Below are positions 45,382 to 55,742 of a DNA stretch of 64,000 nt, one piece after another. The notes below the pieces were generated by a model. The model saw nothing but the letters and a program-made list of their open reading frames with translations, ran no database searches and had not been told where the DNA came from. Location of the stretch: assembly GCA_020638875.1 (NCBI GenBank), contig JACKHS010000001.1:248001-312000 (forward strand), read 5' to 3'. Origin of the DNA: Planctomycetota bacterium. Lineage in GTDB: Bacteria; Planctomycetota; UBA1135; GCA-002686595. A program made the position numbers and the translations under genes. Numbering within the stretch: position 1 is the stretch's first letter; every line of letters starts with the position of its first letter.

Positions 45382-45698
45382 CCGTCGCCAACGAGCAGCT
45401 GCTGATCCTGGCCGGCCTCCTCTTCGCGATCGGCGCGGCGGGCTTCTTCGTGCGCCGCAACCTGATCGTGGTGTTGATGAGCATCGAGCTCATCCTGAAC
45501 GCCGCCAACCTCACCTTCATCGCCGGCAGCCGCATGCACTCCACCGCCGCGGCGCCGAACCTCGACGGGCCGGTGTTCGCGGTCTTCGTGATCCTGGTCG
45601 CGGCCGTGGAGGCCGCGGTCGGCCTCGCCCTCGTGATCGCCCTCTACCGCCGCAAGCAATCCGTCTCGCTCGACAGCCTGACGAGCCTGGGAGACTGA
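45378..45698 (+). CDS. nuoK: NADH-quinone oxidoreductase subunit K
   Basis: This 106-residue three-helix subunit contains the two membrane-embedded glutamates of the proton path: one in VVLMSIELILNAANL and one in VILVAAVEAAVGLAL. The C-terminal YRRKQSVSLD is typical. nuoL begins three bases after the stop. Confidence 0.97.
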   Translation: MTVANEQLLILAGLLFAIGAAGFFVRRNLIVVLMSIELILNAANLTFIAGSRMHSTAAAPNLDGPVFAVFVILVAAVEAAVGLALVIALYRRKQSVSLDSLTSLGD

Positions 45699-45701
45699 CC
45701 C

Positions 45702-47686
<1,985 letters not shown>

Positions 47687-47690
<4 letters not shown>

Positions 47691-49240
47691 TCCTCACCTG
47701 GCTGACCTTCCTGCCGCTCGTCGGCGCGCTGGCCCTGCTGTTCACGCCGGCGGGCAGCGAGAAGCTGCAGCGCCTGATCGCGCTGCTCACCACCAGCGTC
47801 GTGGCCGGCCTGGGCGTGGTGCTCTTCGTCGGCTTCGACGGCGCGAGCGCCGACATGCAGCAGGTCACGAGCCACGCGTGGTTCTCGCTGCCGGCCAAGA
47901 GCGGCACCATCGAGGTCGCCTACCGCCTCGGCGTGGACGGCATCTCGATCCTGCTCGTGACGCTGACGACGGTGCTCATGCCGCTCGTCGTGCTCTCCGC
48001 GCAGAAGCACATCGACAAGCGCGTGAAGGAGTTCCTGTTCTGGCTGCTCCTGATGGAGACCGGGATGCTCGGCGTCTTCCTGGCGCTGGACATGGTGCTC
48101 TTCTACGTGTTCTGGGAGCTGTCGCTGATCCCGCTGTACTTCATCCTCGGCATCTGGGGCGGCGAGCGCCGGCTCTACGCGACGATGAAGTTCTTCCTCT
48201 ACACCGTCGCGGGCAGCCTGCTGATGATGCTCGGCGTCATCTGGCTGACCTGGCAGACAGGCGAGGCGGACGTCCGCGCGCTGCTGAACGGCGTCGGCGA
48301 CCTGGACCCTTCCACGCAGCTCTGGATCTTCCTGAGCTTCGCGATCGGCTTCGCGATCAAGGTGCCGGTGATGCCGTTCCACACCTGGCTCGCCGACGCG
48401 CACACCGAGGCGCCGACCTCGGGCTCGGTGATCCTGGCGGGCGTGCTGCTGAAGATGGGCACCTACGGCCTGCTGCGCTTCGGCGTCGGCATGTTCCCGG
48501 CCGCCGCGCTCGAGATGGCGCCGCTGTTCATGGGCCTGGGCGCGCTCGGGATCGTCTACGGCGCGTTCCTCGCCATGGCGCAGAACGACATCAAGCGCCT
48601 GGTCGCCTGCTCGTCGGTCAGCCACCTCGGCTTCGTGGTCATGGGCCTCTTCGCCCTGACTCAGGCGGGTCTGCGCGGCAGCGTGATCCAGATGGTGAAC
48701 CACGGCCTCTCGACGGGCCTGTTGTTCCTCCTCGTCGGGATGATCTACGAGCGCCGCCACACGCGTGACTTCGAGCAGTACGGCGGCATCGCGTCGGTCA
48801 TGCCGGTCTTCGCGCTGTTCTTCGTGCTCTCGATGCTGGCGAGCGTCGGCCTGCCCGGCCTGAACGGCTTCGTCGGCGAGTACCTGATCCTCCTCGGCAC
48901 CTTCGAGGCCTCGCCGCTGTGGGCCTGCGTCGGCGTCGCCGGCGTGATCTTCGGCGCGGTCTACCTGCTGATGTGCACGCGCAAGCTGCTGTTCGGCGCG
49001 GTGACGGTCGAGGCGAACAAGGGCCTGCGCGACCTCGACGCGCGCGAGGTCGGGATCATGGTGCCGCTCGTGCTGCTGTGCCTGTGGATCGGCGTGCGGC
49101 CGAACCAGTTCCTCGACAAGACGGCGGGCTCGATCGACGCGCTCGTGACGCGCATCGACGCCGCGCGCGAGACGCGCACGGGTGCCCTCGAGCTCCACCT
49201 CCCCCAAGCCCCCGCCGCCCCCGCGGAGGCCCAGCGATGA
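47687..49240 (+). CDS. nuoM: NADH-quinone oxidoreductase subunit M
   Basis: This 517-residue antiporter-like subunit shows YRLGVDGISILLVTLTT, FYVFWELSLIPLYFILGIWGG, FHTWLADAHTEAPTSGSVIL, and a conserved Lys-containing helix in AMAQNDIKRLVACSSVSHLG. The C-terminal 40 residues are Ala/Pro-rich and extend past the usual end. It overlaps nuoN by four bases. Confidence 0.97.
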
Positions 49241-50679
49241 TCCACCCGGCGAACCTCGAGGCCCTGACCTCCACCGACCTGCGCGGCACCGCGCCGATGA
49301 TCTGCGTCACCGCCGGCATCGTGCTGGCGTTGCTCGCGGAGATCGCGCCGGCGCTGCGGCCCGCGCGTGGCCTGGCGTTCGTGGGCAGCCTGCTCGCGGC
49401 GATCGCGTTCGAGCTGCGCCTCGTCGCCGATCCCGCCGGCGAGGTCTTCCACGGCGCCTTCGCGGCGAGCTCGCGCTCCGCGACCTGGGGCGTGCTGTTC
49501 TGCTGCGCGGCGCTGATCGCGTGGACCTACGGCCGGCGCTACTACAAGGAGGAGGCGGGCCACGTCGCCGAGCACGACCTGCTCATGCTCTGCTCGACGC
49601 TCGGCATGATGCTGATGGCGGGCTCGCGCGACCTCATCACGTTCTTCGTCGGCCTCGAGCTGCTCTCGGTGCCGCTCTACAGCCTGGCCGCCTTCCGGCG
49701 CGTGCGCGCGACCTCGGTCGAGGCCGGCCTGCGCTACTTCGTGCTGGGCGCCTTCGCGGCGGGCCTGTTCCTGTACGGCTCCGCGCTGGTGTACGCCGCG
49801 ACCGGCACGGTCAGCCTCGCCGGCCTGCACGACGCATCGCTCGGCTCGCCGCTGGCGCTGGTGGGCGCCGCGCTCATCGCCGCCAGCCTGTTCTTCAAGG
49901 TCAGCGTCTTCCCCTTCCACTTCTGGGTGCCGGACGTCTACCAGGGCAGCCCGACGCCGGTGACGACGTTCATGGCGACGGGCACCAAGGCCGCCGGCTT
50001 CGCCTTCCTGCTCGAGGTCGCCTTCGTCATGCCGCCGAGCTCGGCCGGGCTGATCGCCGCCATCGCGGTGGTGACCATGGCGCTCGGCAACCTGGGCGCG
50101 CTCGTGCAGAGCGACCTCAAGCGCCTGTTCGCGTACTCCGCGGTGGCGCACGCCGGCACGCTGCTGCTGGTGGTGGCCGCCTCGCTCGCCGGCGATCCGC
50201 GCGCCGCGGGCCCGGTCGACGCGGCGCTGTACTACATGGCGGCGTACGTGTTCACCGCGGGCGGCGCGTTCGGCCTGGTGGCGCTGCTCGAGGCCGACGG
50301 CGAGCGCTTCACGAAGCTCGAGTCCCTGCGCGGGCTCGGTCGGCGCCGGCCGGGGATCTCCGCGGCCCTCTCGCTGTTCATGCTGTCGCTGGGTGGCTTC
50401 CCCGCGACGGGCGGCTTCCTCGGGAAGTACTTCGTCTTCTCGAGCACGCTGCGCGCCGACCTGGTGTGGGCCTCGGTGATCGGCGTGCTGCTCTCGGTCG
50501 TCGCGCTGGGCTACTACCTGCGCGTGATCCTCACGCTGTGGATGCTGCCCGAGCCCGAGGGCGAGCGCGCGCCCGAAGTGCGCCGCCTCTCGGCGACGCT
50601 CGTGACCGGCGTGTGCGCGGCGATGGTGCTCTGGCTCGGCCTGTTCCCGGGCTGGTTCCTCGAGCGCTTCCTGAACTAG
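49237..50679 (+). CDS. nuoN: NADH-quinone oxidoreductase subunit N
   Basis: This 480-residue protein is the last gene of the operon. It shows LLMLCSTLGMMLMAGSRDL, FFVGLELLSVPLYSLAAF, VFPFHFWVPDVYQGSPTPV and LVQSDLKRLFAYSAVAHAG. The helix containing LELLS carries the key glutamate. It has about 14 membrane helices. A strong palindromic terminator begins 45 bases after the stop. Confidence 0.97.
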   Translation: MIHPANLEALTSTDLRGTAPMICVTAGIVLALLAEIAPALRPARGLAFVGSLLAAIAFELRLVADPAGEVFHGAFAASSRSATWGVLFCCAALIAWTYGRRYYKEEAGHVAEHDLLMLCSTLGMMLMAGSRDLITFFVGLELLSVPLYSLAAFRRVRATSVEAGLRYFVLGAFAAGLFLYGSALVYAATGTVSLAGLHDASLGSPLALVGAALIAASLFFKVSVFPFHFWVPDVYQGSPTPVTTFMATGTKAAGFAFLLEVAFVMPPSSAGLIAAIAVVTMALGNLGALVQSDLKRLFAYSAVAHAGTLLLVVAASLAGDPRAAGPVDAALYYMAAYVFTAGGAFGLVALLEADGERFTKLESLRGLGRRRPGISAALSLFMLSLGGFPATGGFLGKYFVFSSTLRADLVWASVIGVLLSVVALGYYLRVILTLWMLPEPEGERAPEVRRLSATLVTGVCAAMVLWLGLFPGWFLERFLN

Positions 50680-50723
50680 GCAGGAGCCGCGCCGCTCCGC
50701 GGCGACTCGCTCGCGCGACTCGG

Positions 50724-50745
50724 AGGGCTCCCCGCGGGGAGCCCT
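50724..50745 (+). terminator. Perfect palindrome terminating the nuo operon
   Basis: An 11-bp perfect inverted repeat (agggctccccg/cggggagccct) without a spacer lies 45 bases after nuoN and nine bases before the convergent PilZ stop. It could serve both strands as a bidirectional terminator. Only a short T-rich flank follows. Confidence 0.6.
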
Positions 50746-50753
50746 TCGGCGTC

Positions 50754-51038
50754 TCAGCCGCGGTCGAACTCCACCGCCCAGCCGCGGTGGTTGCCCTTGA
50801 TCCGCTCGCAACGCACGAGGTTGCCGCGGTACTGGTGCGTGCCCGTGGCGTCCTTCACCTCGATCGTGACCTTCACCTCCTCGTCGGTGAAGAACAGGAT
50901 GCCGGTGTTGGAGAGGTTGCTCGCGGTGCCGTCCAACGACTGCGTGTCGATCTGGACGTGGACTTTGGCCTCGGTCGCGGAGCGCTTGCCGCGGCGGCGG
51001 TCGGAGGTGGAGACGCCGTGGGGGTCGCGGTGGGTCAT
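50754..51038 (-). CDS. PilZ domain protein
   Basis: This 94-residue single-domain protein has the two c-di-GMP-binding elements of PilZ: the basic stretch SDRRRGKRSATE (R-x3-R-like) near the N-terminus and the NLSNTGILFF segment ((D/N)-x-S-x2-G). Beta strands follow (VKVTIEVKDATG, YRGNLVRCERI, GWAVEFDRG). It probably senses c-di-GMP and acts by binding a partner, since no output domain is present. It is convergent to nuoN. The 192-base gap to the next gene (51039-51230) shows nothing identifiable. Confidence 0.8.
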   Translation of the reverse strand: MTHRDPHGVSTSDRRRGKRSATEAKVHVQIDTQSLDGTASNLSNTGILFFTDEEVKVTIEVKDATGTHQYRGNLVRCERIKGNHRGWAVEFDRG

Positions 51039-51230
51039 GGTCGGGGCGTGGGGACGGGGTGTGGGACGGAGCCTCCCCTACTTCGGCCGCGGCGCCCGGG
51101 CCGCTTTACGGCGGCGACGTCCTTCCGACGCCCACGCGAGACCCCGACCGGAGCGCCCTCGGTCGGCGTGCGTCAGCCCCAACCACCGGGATGCGCAGGA
51201 CTTGCAGCGCTCGCTGGAGGGCGCCCGGGG

Positions 51231-51806
51231 CTAGCAGCCGCAGCCCTCGCCGCACCCGTGGCGACCCCGGCCGGGCGCCCCCGTCGACACCTCGCCTGAG
51301 CGGGCGTGCTGGAGCGAGGGCTCGAGCAGCAGCGCGAGCTCGGCCGTCAGCTCGGGCCCCTTGGGCCCCGCCATGCCGTCCACCAGCTCGCAGAGGATGC
51401 GGTAGTAGTCCTCGACGTCGAGGCCGTGCAGCGTCGCGCCGAACAGCTCGGCCTCCTCGGGCCCGGCGATGTCGAGGTAGTTGATCGACGGGACGTGGTA
51501 GGCCACGAGCAGCGAGAGCAGCTCGGGCCGCCGCTCGAACTCGCGGTGCACGTACAGCGTGAAGCCCGCGCGCGGGCCCTGCGCCGAGACCTGCGCGTGC
51601 GCGAACTCGCCGGGGCGCAGCTCCGTCTCCGTGAACTCGAGGCGCGTCGGGAAGCGCACCAGGTCGGGATCGGCGAGCAGCTCGAGCACGCGCTCGGGGC
51701 CGAACTCGGGCCCGTAGCGCGCGCGCGCCAGCAGCGCTTTGTCGACCACGTGCCCGCGCAGGGCGCGGTGGCCGTCCTCCTCGGTGAGCTTGGGGCGTTC
51801 GTACAT
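51231..51806 (-). CDS. Conserved-looking hypothetical protein with Cys-rich tail
   Basis: This encodes 191 residues from ATG 51806, the start preceding MYERPKLTEEDGHRAL. It is a soluble alpha/beta protein: LLARARYGPEFGPERVLELL, then strands (TRLEFTE, FTLYVHREFERRPELL) and a helix (DVEDYYRILCELVDGMAG). The C-terminus ends in HGCGEGCGC, a possible metal-binding tail. There is no signal peptide. It lies between PilZ and the octaheme operon on the same strand, but a terminator separates it from the latter. Family not recognised. Confidence 0.6.
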   Translation of the reverse strand: MYERPKLTEEDGHRALRGHVVDKALLARARYGPEFGPERVLELLADPDLVRFPTRLEFTETELRPGEFAHAQVSAQGPRAGFTLYVHREFERRPELLSLLVAYHVPSINYLDIAGPEEAELFGATLHGLDVEDYYRILCELVDGMAGPKGPELTAELALLLEPSLQHARSGEVSTGAPGRGRHGCGEGCGC

Positions 51807-51902
51807 GGCGTGCCGGAGGCGACAGGGTACGGCGCCGGCCCCGGAACGCAACACGGTCTCGGGCCGCACGGCCGCGCCGGCGGCGCGCGCGGGCACGAAA
51901 GA

Positions 51903-51937
51903 GCCCCGCCGCCGCCCGCGAGGGGCGGCGGCGGGGC
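51903..51937 (-). terminator. Rho-independent terminator of the octaheme cytochrome operon
   Basis: A perfect 14-bp stem (gccccgccgccgcc/ggcggcggcggggc) with a 7-base loop is followed on the minus strand by TCTTTC. It starts 24 bases after the stop of the octaheme gene. Confidence 0.75.
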
Positions 51938-51960
51938 CTGGGGAGAGCCTGGAGCCCGCG

Positions 51961-53457
51961 CTACTTCGAGTAGCGCTTCTTGAACTCCTCGGCGGCCTTG
52001 GCGCGCTTCTCGGCCTCGGCGGGGTCCATCTTGCCCAGGTACCAGCGGTGGTCGGGCGTGTTGAGCACTTCGTCGAGCTTGGCCTGCAGGGCCTCGGCGG
52101 CCTGCACCTTCGCGGCGTCGCCCGAGTTCATGCCCATGTGCACGAGCTCCTCGAGCTCGGGGATGTACTCGGTGTAGAAGTTCTTGGCCAGGTCGTAGGT
52201 GCCGTGCCAGTGCGTGTAGTCCGGGCCCATCATGGACGCGGCGTGACGCGCGCGACGACCTTCGTGGTGCCAGAGCTCGAACCAGGTGAAGTCGATCTTG
52301 TTGGAGAAGTTGACCGGCTTGCGCAGGCCCTTCGTCAGGTCGTAGAGCGCGGCGCCCGGCTTGGCGAACTTCTCGTTGTACAGCTCGACGAGCTCGTCGT
52401 ACTGGATGTAGAAGTTGTCCACCCAGGTACGGTTGTGGCAGTTGATGCACACGTCCTTCATGGACTCACGCCGCGTCTGCCACGGGATGTTGGCGCCGGG
52501 CAGCCCCATCTTCGCGTCCGAGAGCTCGGGGCGCGTCGAGACCACCGGCCGGTTGTTCCAGCTGATGCGCAGGCCGATGTCGTGCGTCACGCCCTGGGTC
52601 TTGGTGGCGGACATGTGACAGGTGGCGCAGGTCGGCGCGGCCCAGTAGTCCTCGCCGACGATCCACTTGGCCGAGTCCAGGTTCATCTTGTCGACGTTCG
52701 CGAAGAACGCGATGCCGTGCTTGGACTCCTCGTAGATCTCCTTCTGCGGGTGATCCGGGCCGAGGTGGCACTTGCCGCAGGTGTCGGGGTGACGCGCCTG
52801 GGCGGCCGAGAAGCTGTGCCGCGTGTGGCACGCGGCGCAGGAGCCCTCGGTGCCGTCCGGGTTCAGGCGACCGATGCCCGTGTTGGGCCAGGTCGCCGGG
52901 TCGAGCGTGCCGCCGGCGAGGACTTGCACCTGCGAGCCGTGGCACTGCCAGCAGCCGCTGACCGCCGCCGCGGACACGCCCTCGGGGAAGCCCTCGGAGA
53001 CGAAGCCCATGTTGCCTTCGACGACCTCGGCGAGGACGTTGTCCAGCGAGCCGAGGATGCGGCCGGCCTTCGAGTGGTGCGAGCCCGAGAACTCCTCGAC
53101 CTCCTTCGAGTGGCAGCGGGCGCAGTCCGCCGGGCTGACGATCACGGCGATCGTCTGATCGTAGTGGCTCTTGGCGTCAGGGTCGCTCTTGTCGGCGCGG
53201 TGGCACTCGAAGCAGCCGACGTTGGCGCGGTAGTGCTTGCTCTCCCCCCACATCTGGTAGAGCGCCATGCTCTCGCGCTTGTGGCAATCCACACACTCGC
53301 GCGACTGCGGAGAGAGTTCGGGCAGCCCGATCGCCTGCGTCGCGGTCGGGTGCGGGTTGAGGGGATTCACGGACGGGGAAGACGGGTCGGCGAAGGCCGT
53401 CCCGAGCACCCCTGAGGCGATGGCCAGCGTGGCCAGGAATGCTCTTCTCGAATTCAT
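51961..53457 (-). CDS. Octaheme cytochrome c, hydroxylamine oxidoreductase (HAO)-like
   Basis: This encodes 498 residues from ATG 53457, preceded by AGAGGATGA. The signal peptide is AFLATLAIASGVLGTAFA. Eight CxxCH sites start at Cys55, 82, 112, 169, 207, 227, 277 and 337 (CVDCH, CFECH, CARCH, CWQCH, CAACH, CGKCH, CATCH, CINCH), the heme count of HAO. The C-terminal part has HAO-family sequence: NRTWVDNFY, YNEKFAKPG, TWFELWHHEGRRARH and MMGPDYTHWHGTY. Tyr414 in GPDYTHWHG is a candidate for the tyrosine that cross-links the active-site heme in oxidative HAOs; alignment is needed. It is the last gene of a tight operon whose ferredoxin and NrfD subunits imply quinone coupling. The substrate could be hydroxylamine, hydrazine or nitrite, and the direction is open. 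Confidence 0.88.
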   Translation of the reverse strand: MNSRRAFLATLAIASGVLGTAFADPSSPSVNPLNPHPTATQAIGLPELSPQSRECVDCHKRESMALYQMWGESKHYRANVGCFECHRADKSDPDAKSHYDQTIAVIVSPADCARCHSKEVEEFSGSHHSKAGRILGSLDNVLAEVVEGNMGFVSEGFPEGVSAAAVSGCWQCHGSQVQVLAGGTLDPATWPNTGIGRLNPDGTEGSCAACHTRHSFSAAQARHPDTCGKCHLGPDHPQKEIYEESKHGIAFFANVDKMNLDSAKWIVGEDYWAAPTCATCHMSATKTQGVTHDIGLRISWNNRPVVSTRPELSDAKMGLPGANIPWQTRRESMKDVCINCHNRTWVDNFYIQYDELVELYNEKFAKPGAALYDLTKGLRKPVNFSNKIDFTWFELWHHEGRRARHAASMMGPDYTHWHGTYDLAKNFYTEYIPELEELVHMGMNSGDAAKVQAAEALQAKLDEVLNTPDHRWYLGKMDPAEAEKRAKAAEEFKKRYSK

Positions 53458-53461
53458 GCGG

Positions 53462-54733
53462 TCATCCTCTGGCTGCTTGGCCGGAGAGGGTCTCCGAGGC
53501 AGCCGCTGCGGGTTCAAGGTCCTCATTGGGGTCGTACTCCCGATCGAAGGTCAGACGGCCCGAGAGCACCGGAATGGTGATGCGAACGAAGATGGTGAAG
53601 AGGAGCAGCCCGAAGGCCCAGATGCCGAAGCACACCAGGGCCTCGTTCAGCGTCGGGACGTACTCCACGACTTCACCGAGCGGGGAAGGGACGAAGGCGG
53701 GAATGATGAGCCCCATCCCCTTCTCGACCCAGATGCCGAAGACGATCGCCGTGCAGGCGATCATCATCGCGGTCCGCTGGTGGCCCAGCGGGGTCAGGAA
53801 GCAGAGCAGGGCGAGCGACTCGAGGACGATGGCCGTCCAGATCCAGGGGACCAACGCGTCGTACCCGTGCAGTCCGAACAGCAGGTACTTCAGCGAGACG
53901 CTGTGCGCAGAGTCGGCGTAGAGCTCCGTGAAGACCTCCGAGCCGAGCATGAACAGGTTGATGATCAGCGAGACGGTGACGATGCGCCGCAGCGTGTCCA
54001 TGGCCCTCGCCGGCACCTCGTAACGCGTGAACCGGTCGATCACGCCGAGCGCCAGGATGAGGAAGGCCGGCCCCGCGGCGAACGCGGAGGCGAGGAAGCG
54101 CGGCGCGATGATCGCCGAGTTCCAGAACGGCCGGCCGCCGAGGCCGACGTACAGGAACGCCGTGACCGTGTGGATGCTGATGGCCCACACGATCGCGAGG
54201 AACACGAACGGGATGTAGAAGCTGCGACTCGGCGTGCGCTTGCGGTACTTGCAGTAGATCAGGTAGCCGCAGATGTGCAGGTTCAGCAGCAGGTAGCCGT
54301 TCAGCACGATCACGTCCCAGGTCAGGATCGACACCGGGAAGTGGAAGCGCTCGAACAGGTGCAGCATCCGGTCCGGGCGCCCCATGTCCACGACGATGAA
54401 CGCGAGGCACATGCAGATCGACGCCACGGCGAGGAGCTCGCCGAAGATGACGAGGTCGTGCAGCTCGCGGTTCCGATACACGTAGACCGGGATGACGAGC
54501 ATCACCGCGGCGGCGGCCATCCCCACCAGGAAGGTGAAGTTGGCGATGTACATGCCCCAGGAGACCTGGTCGGTCATGCCCGTCGTCGCCAGGCCGAGCA
54601 CGAACTGCTTGGCGTAGGCGTTCAGCCCGAGCAGCGAGATGACGGTGAGCACCGTCATCCAGGTCATGTAGCGCCAGTCGCCGACGAGGCTGAGCCGGAA
54701 GCAGCGCCAGAGGAAGCGGAAGTACTCCTTCAT
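53462..54733 (-). CDS. NrfD/PsrC-type membrane quinone-interacting subunit
   Basis: This 423-residue integral membrane protein has about ten helices, for example TWMTVLTVISLLGLNAYAK, WGMYIANFTFLVGMAAAAVM, LLNLHICGYLIYC, AIVWAISIHTVTAFLYVGL and MIACTAIVFGIWVEKGMGL. Conserved family traits are the SWGMYIANF start of helix 2 and the later SIHTVTAF histidine. These place it with NrfD/DsrP/PsrC-like subunits, which exchange electrons with quinones and pass them to a periplasmic ferredoxin subunit. It lies 14 bases after the ferredoxin gene and four before the octaheme gene. The cytoplasmic tail is acidic. Confidence 0.92.
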   Translation of the reverse strand: MKEYFRFLWRCFRLSLVGDWRYMTWMTVLTVISLLGLNAYAKQFVLGLATTGMTDQVSWGMYIANFTFLVGMAAAAVMLVIPVYVYRNRELHDLVIFGELLAVASICMCLAFIVVDMGRPDRMLHLFERFHFPVSILTWDVIVLNGYLLLNLHICGYLIYCKYRKRTPSRSFYIPFVFLAIVWAISIHTVTAFLYVGLGGRPFWNSAIIAPRFLASAFAAGPAFLILALGVIDRFTRYEVPARAMDTLRRIVTVSLIINLFMLGSEVFTELYADSAHSVSLKYLLFGLHGYDALVPWIWTAIVLESLALLCFLTPLGHQRTAMMIACTAIVFGIWVEKGMGLIIPAFVPSPLGEVVEYVPTLNEALVCFGIWAFGLLLFTIFVRITIPVLSGRLTFDREYDPNEDLEPAAAASETLSGQAARG

Positions 54734-54747
54734 GGTTCAGCGGCTCC

Positions 54748-55737
54748 CTAGCCTTCCTCCACGGCCGTCTCGCCGCTGCGGGGGTAGCGCTCATCGAAGT
54801 AGTAGAAGAAGCGCGGCAGGGTGCCGACGTCCTCCTTCAGCACGAAGACGCGCTTCGTCTCGAGGATCTGCGACACGGAGCTCTCGGGGTCGCGCACGTT
54901 GCCGAACTGGCGCGCACCCACGGGGCACACCTCCAGGCACGCGGGCTGGCGCCCCTCACGGGTGCGGTGCAGGCAGAAGGTGCACTTCTCCATCACGCCC
55001 TTGGAGCGCGGACGGTTGGAGAGGTAGGACATCTGCGTGTTCAGCTCCTCCGCGGCGATCTCCGGCTCGGCGAAGTTGAAGCGCCGCGCGAAGTACGGGC
55101 AGGCGGCCTCGCAGTAGCGGCAGCCGATGCACCAGTCGTAGTCCACCACGGTGATGCCGTCGTCCTCGGTCCAGGTCGCCTCGACCGGGCAGACCTTGGT
55201 GCAGGGCGGATCCGCGCACTGGTGGCACTGGATCGGCATGTAGTAGTGCCCCGCGTCGGGCACCGTCGGGTGGTCGTAGTCGTGATCGCCCTGCTCGATG
55301 TCCAACGTGCCGGTCGGCATCTCGAGCACGCGGATGTACTGGATCTCGGGCGCGCGGCTCTGGTTGTTCTCGGCGACGCAGGCGTGGACGCACTTGCGGC
55401 AGCCGATGCAGCGCGAGAGGTTCAGCGCGTAGACGAACTCGACCCCGTCGCGGGGCCGCACGTCGCGCACCTCGGCGTCGACGTCCCAGCGCTCCTTGAC
55501 CTTGGCTTCGATGCGGGCCAGCGCGGCCTGCATCTCCTGCTCGTTCATCTCCTTGTAGTGCTTCTGCAGGAACTCGTCCATCGAGGGCAGCGCGCCCTCC
55601 CCGAGCTCCGCCAGCGGGCGCAGCGCGGCCACGAAGGCCGCCATGCCGCCCGCCATCGCCACTCCGTTGCGCAGGAAGCTGCGCCGCGAGTAGCCCGGAC
55701 CGTCCATGCGCGAGGCGTTCGACTGGGTCTGACTCAT
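54748..55737 (-). CDS. Tat-exported four-cluster ferredoxin (NrfC/DsrO-like)
   Basis: This encodes 329 residues from ATG 55737. The Tat signal carries Arg18-Arg19 (YSRRSFLRNGVAMAGG). A helical segment (residues 50-90) precedes the ferredoxin core. The cysteine clusters are CIGCRKCVHAC, CHQCADPPCTKVC, CIGCRYCEAAC and a final group with CTFC and ACLEVCPVGA. Together these provide 16 ligands for four [4Fe-4S] clusters, as in NrfC, DsrO and PsrB-type proteins. It should sit on the periplasmic face, linking NrfD to the multiheme cytochromes. Confidence 0.93.
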   Translation of the reverse strand: MSQTQSNASRMDGPGYSRRSFLRNGVAMAGGMAAFVAALRPLAELGEGALPSMDEFLQKHYKEMNEQEMQAALARIEAKVKERWDVDAEVRDVRPRDGVEFVYALNLSRCIGCRKCVHACVAENNQSRAPEIQYIRVLEMPTGTLDIEQGDHDYDHPTVPDAGHYYMPIQCHQCADPPCTKVCPVEATWTEDDGITVVDYDWCIGCRYCEAACPYFARRFNFAEPEIAAEELNTQMSYLSNRPRSKGVMEKCTFCLHRTREGRQPACLEVCPVGARQFGNVRDPESSVSQILETKRVFVLKEDVGTLPRFFYYFDERYPRSGETAVEEG

Positions 55738-55742
55738 GGCTC

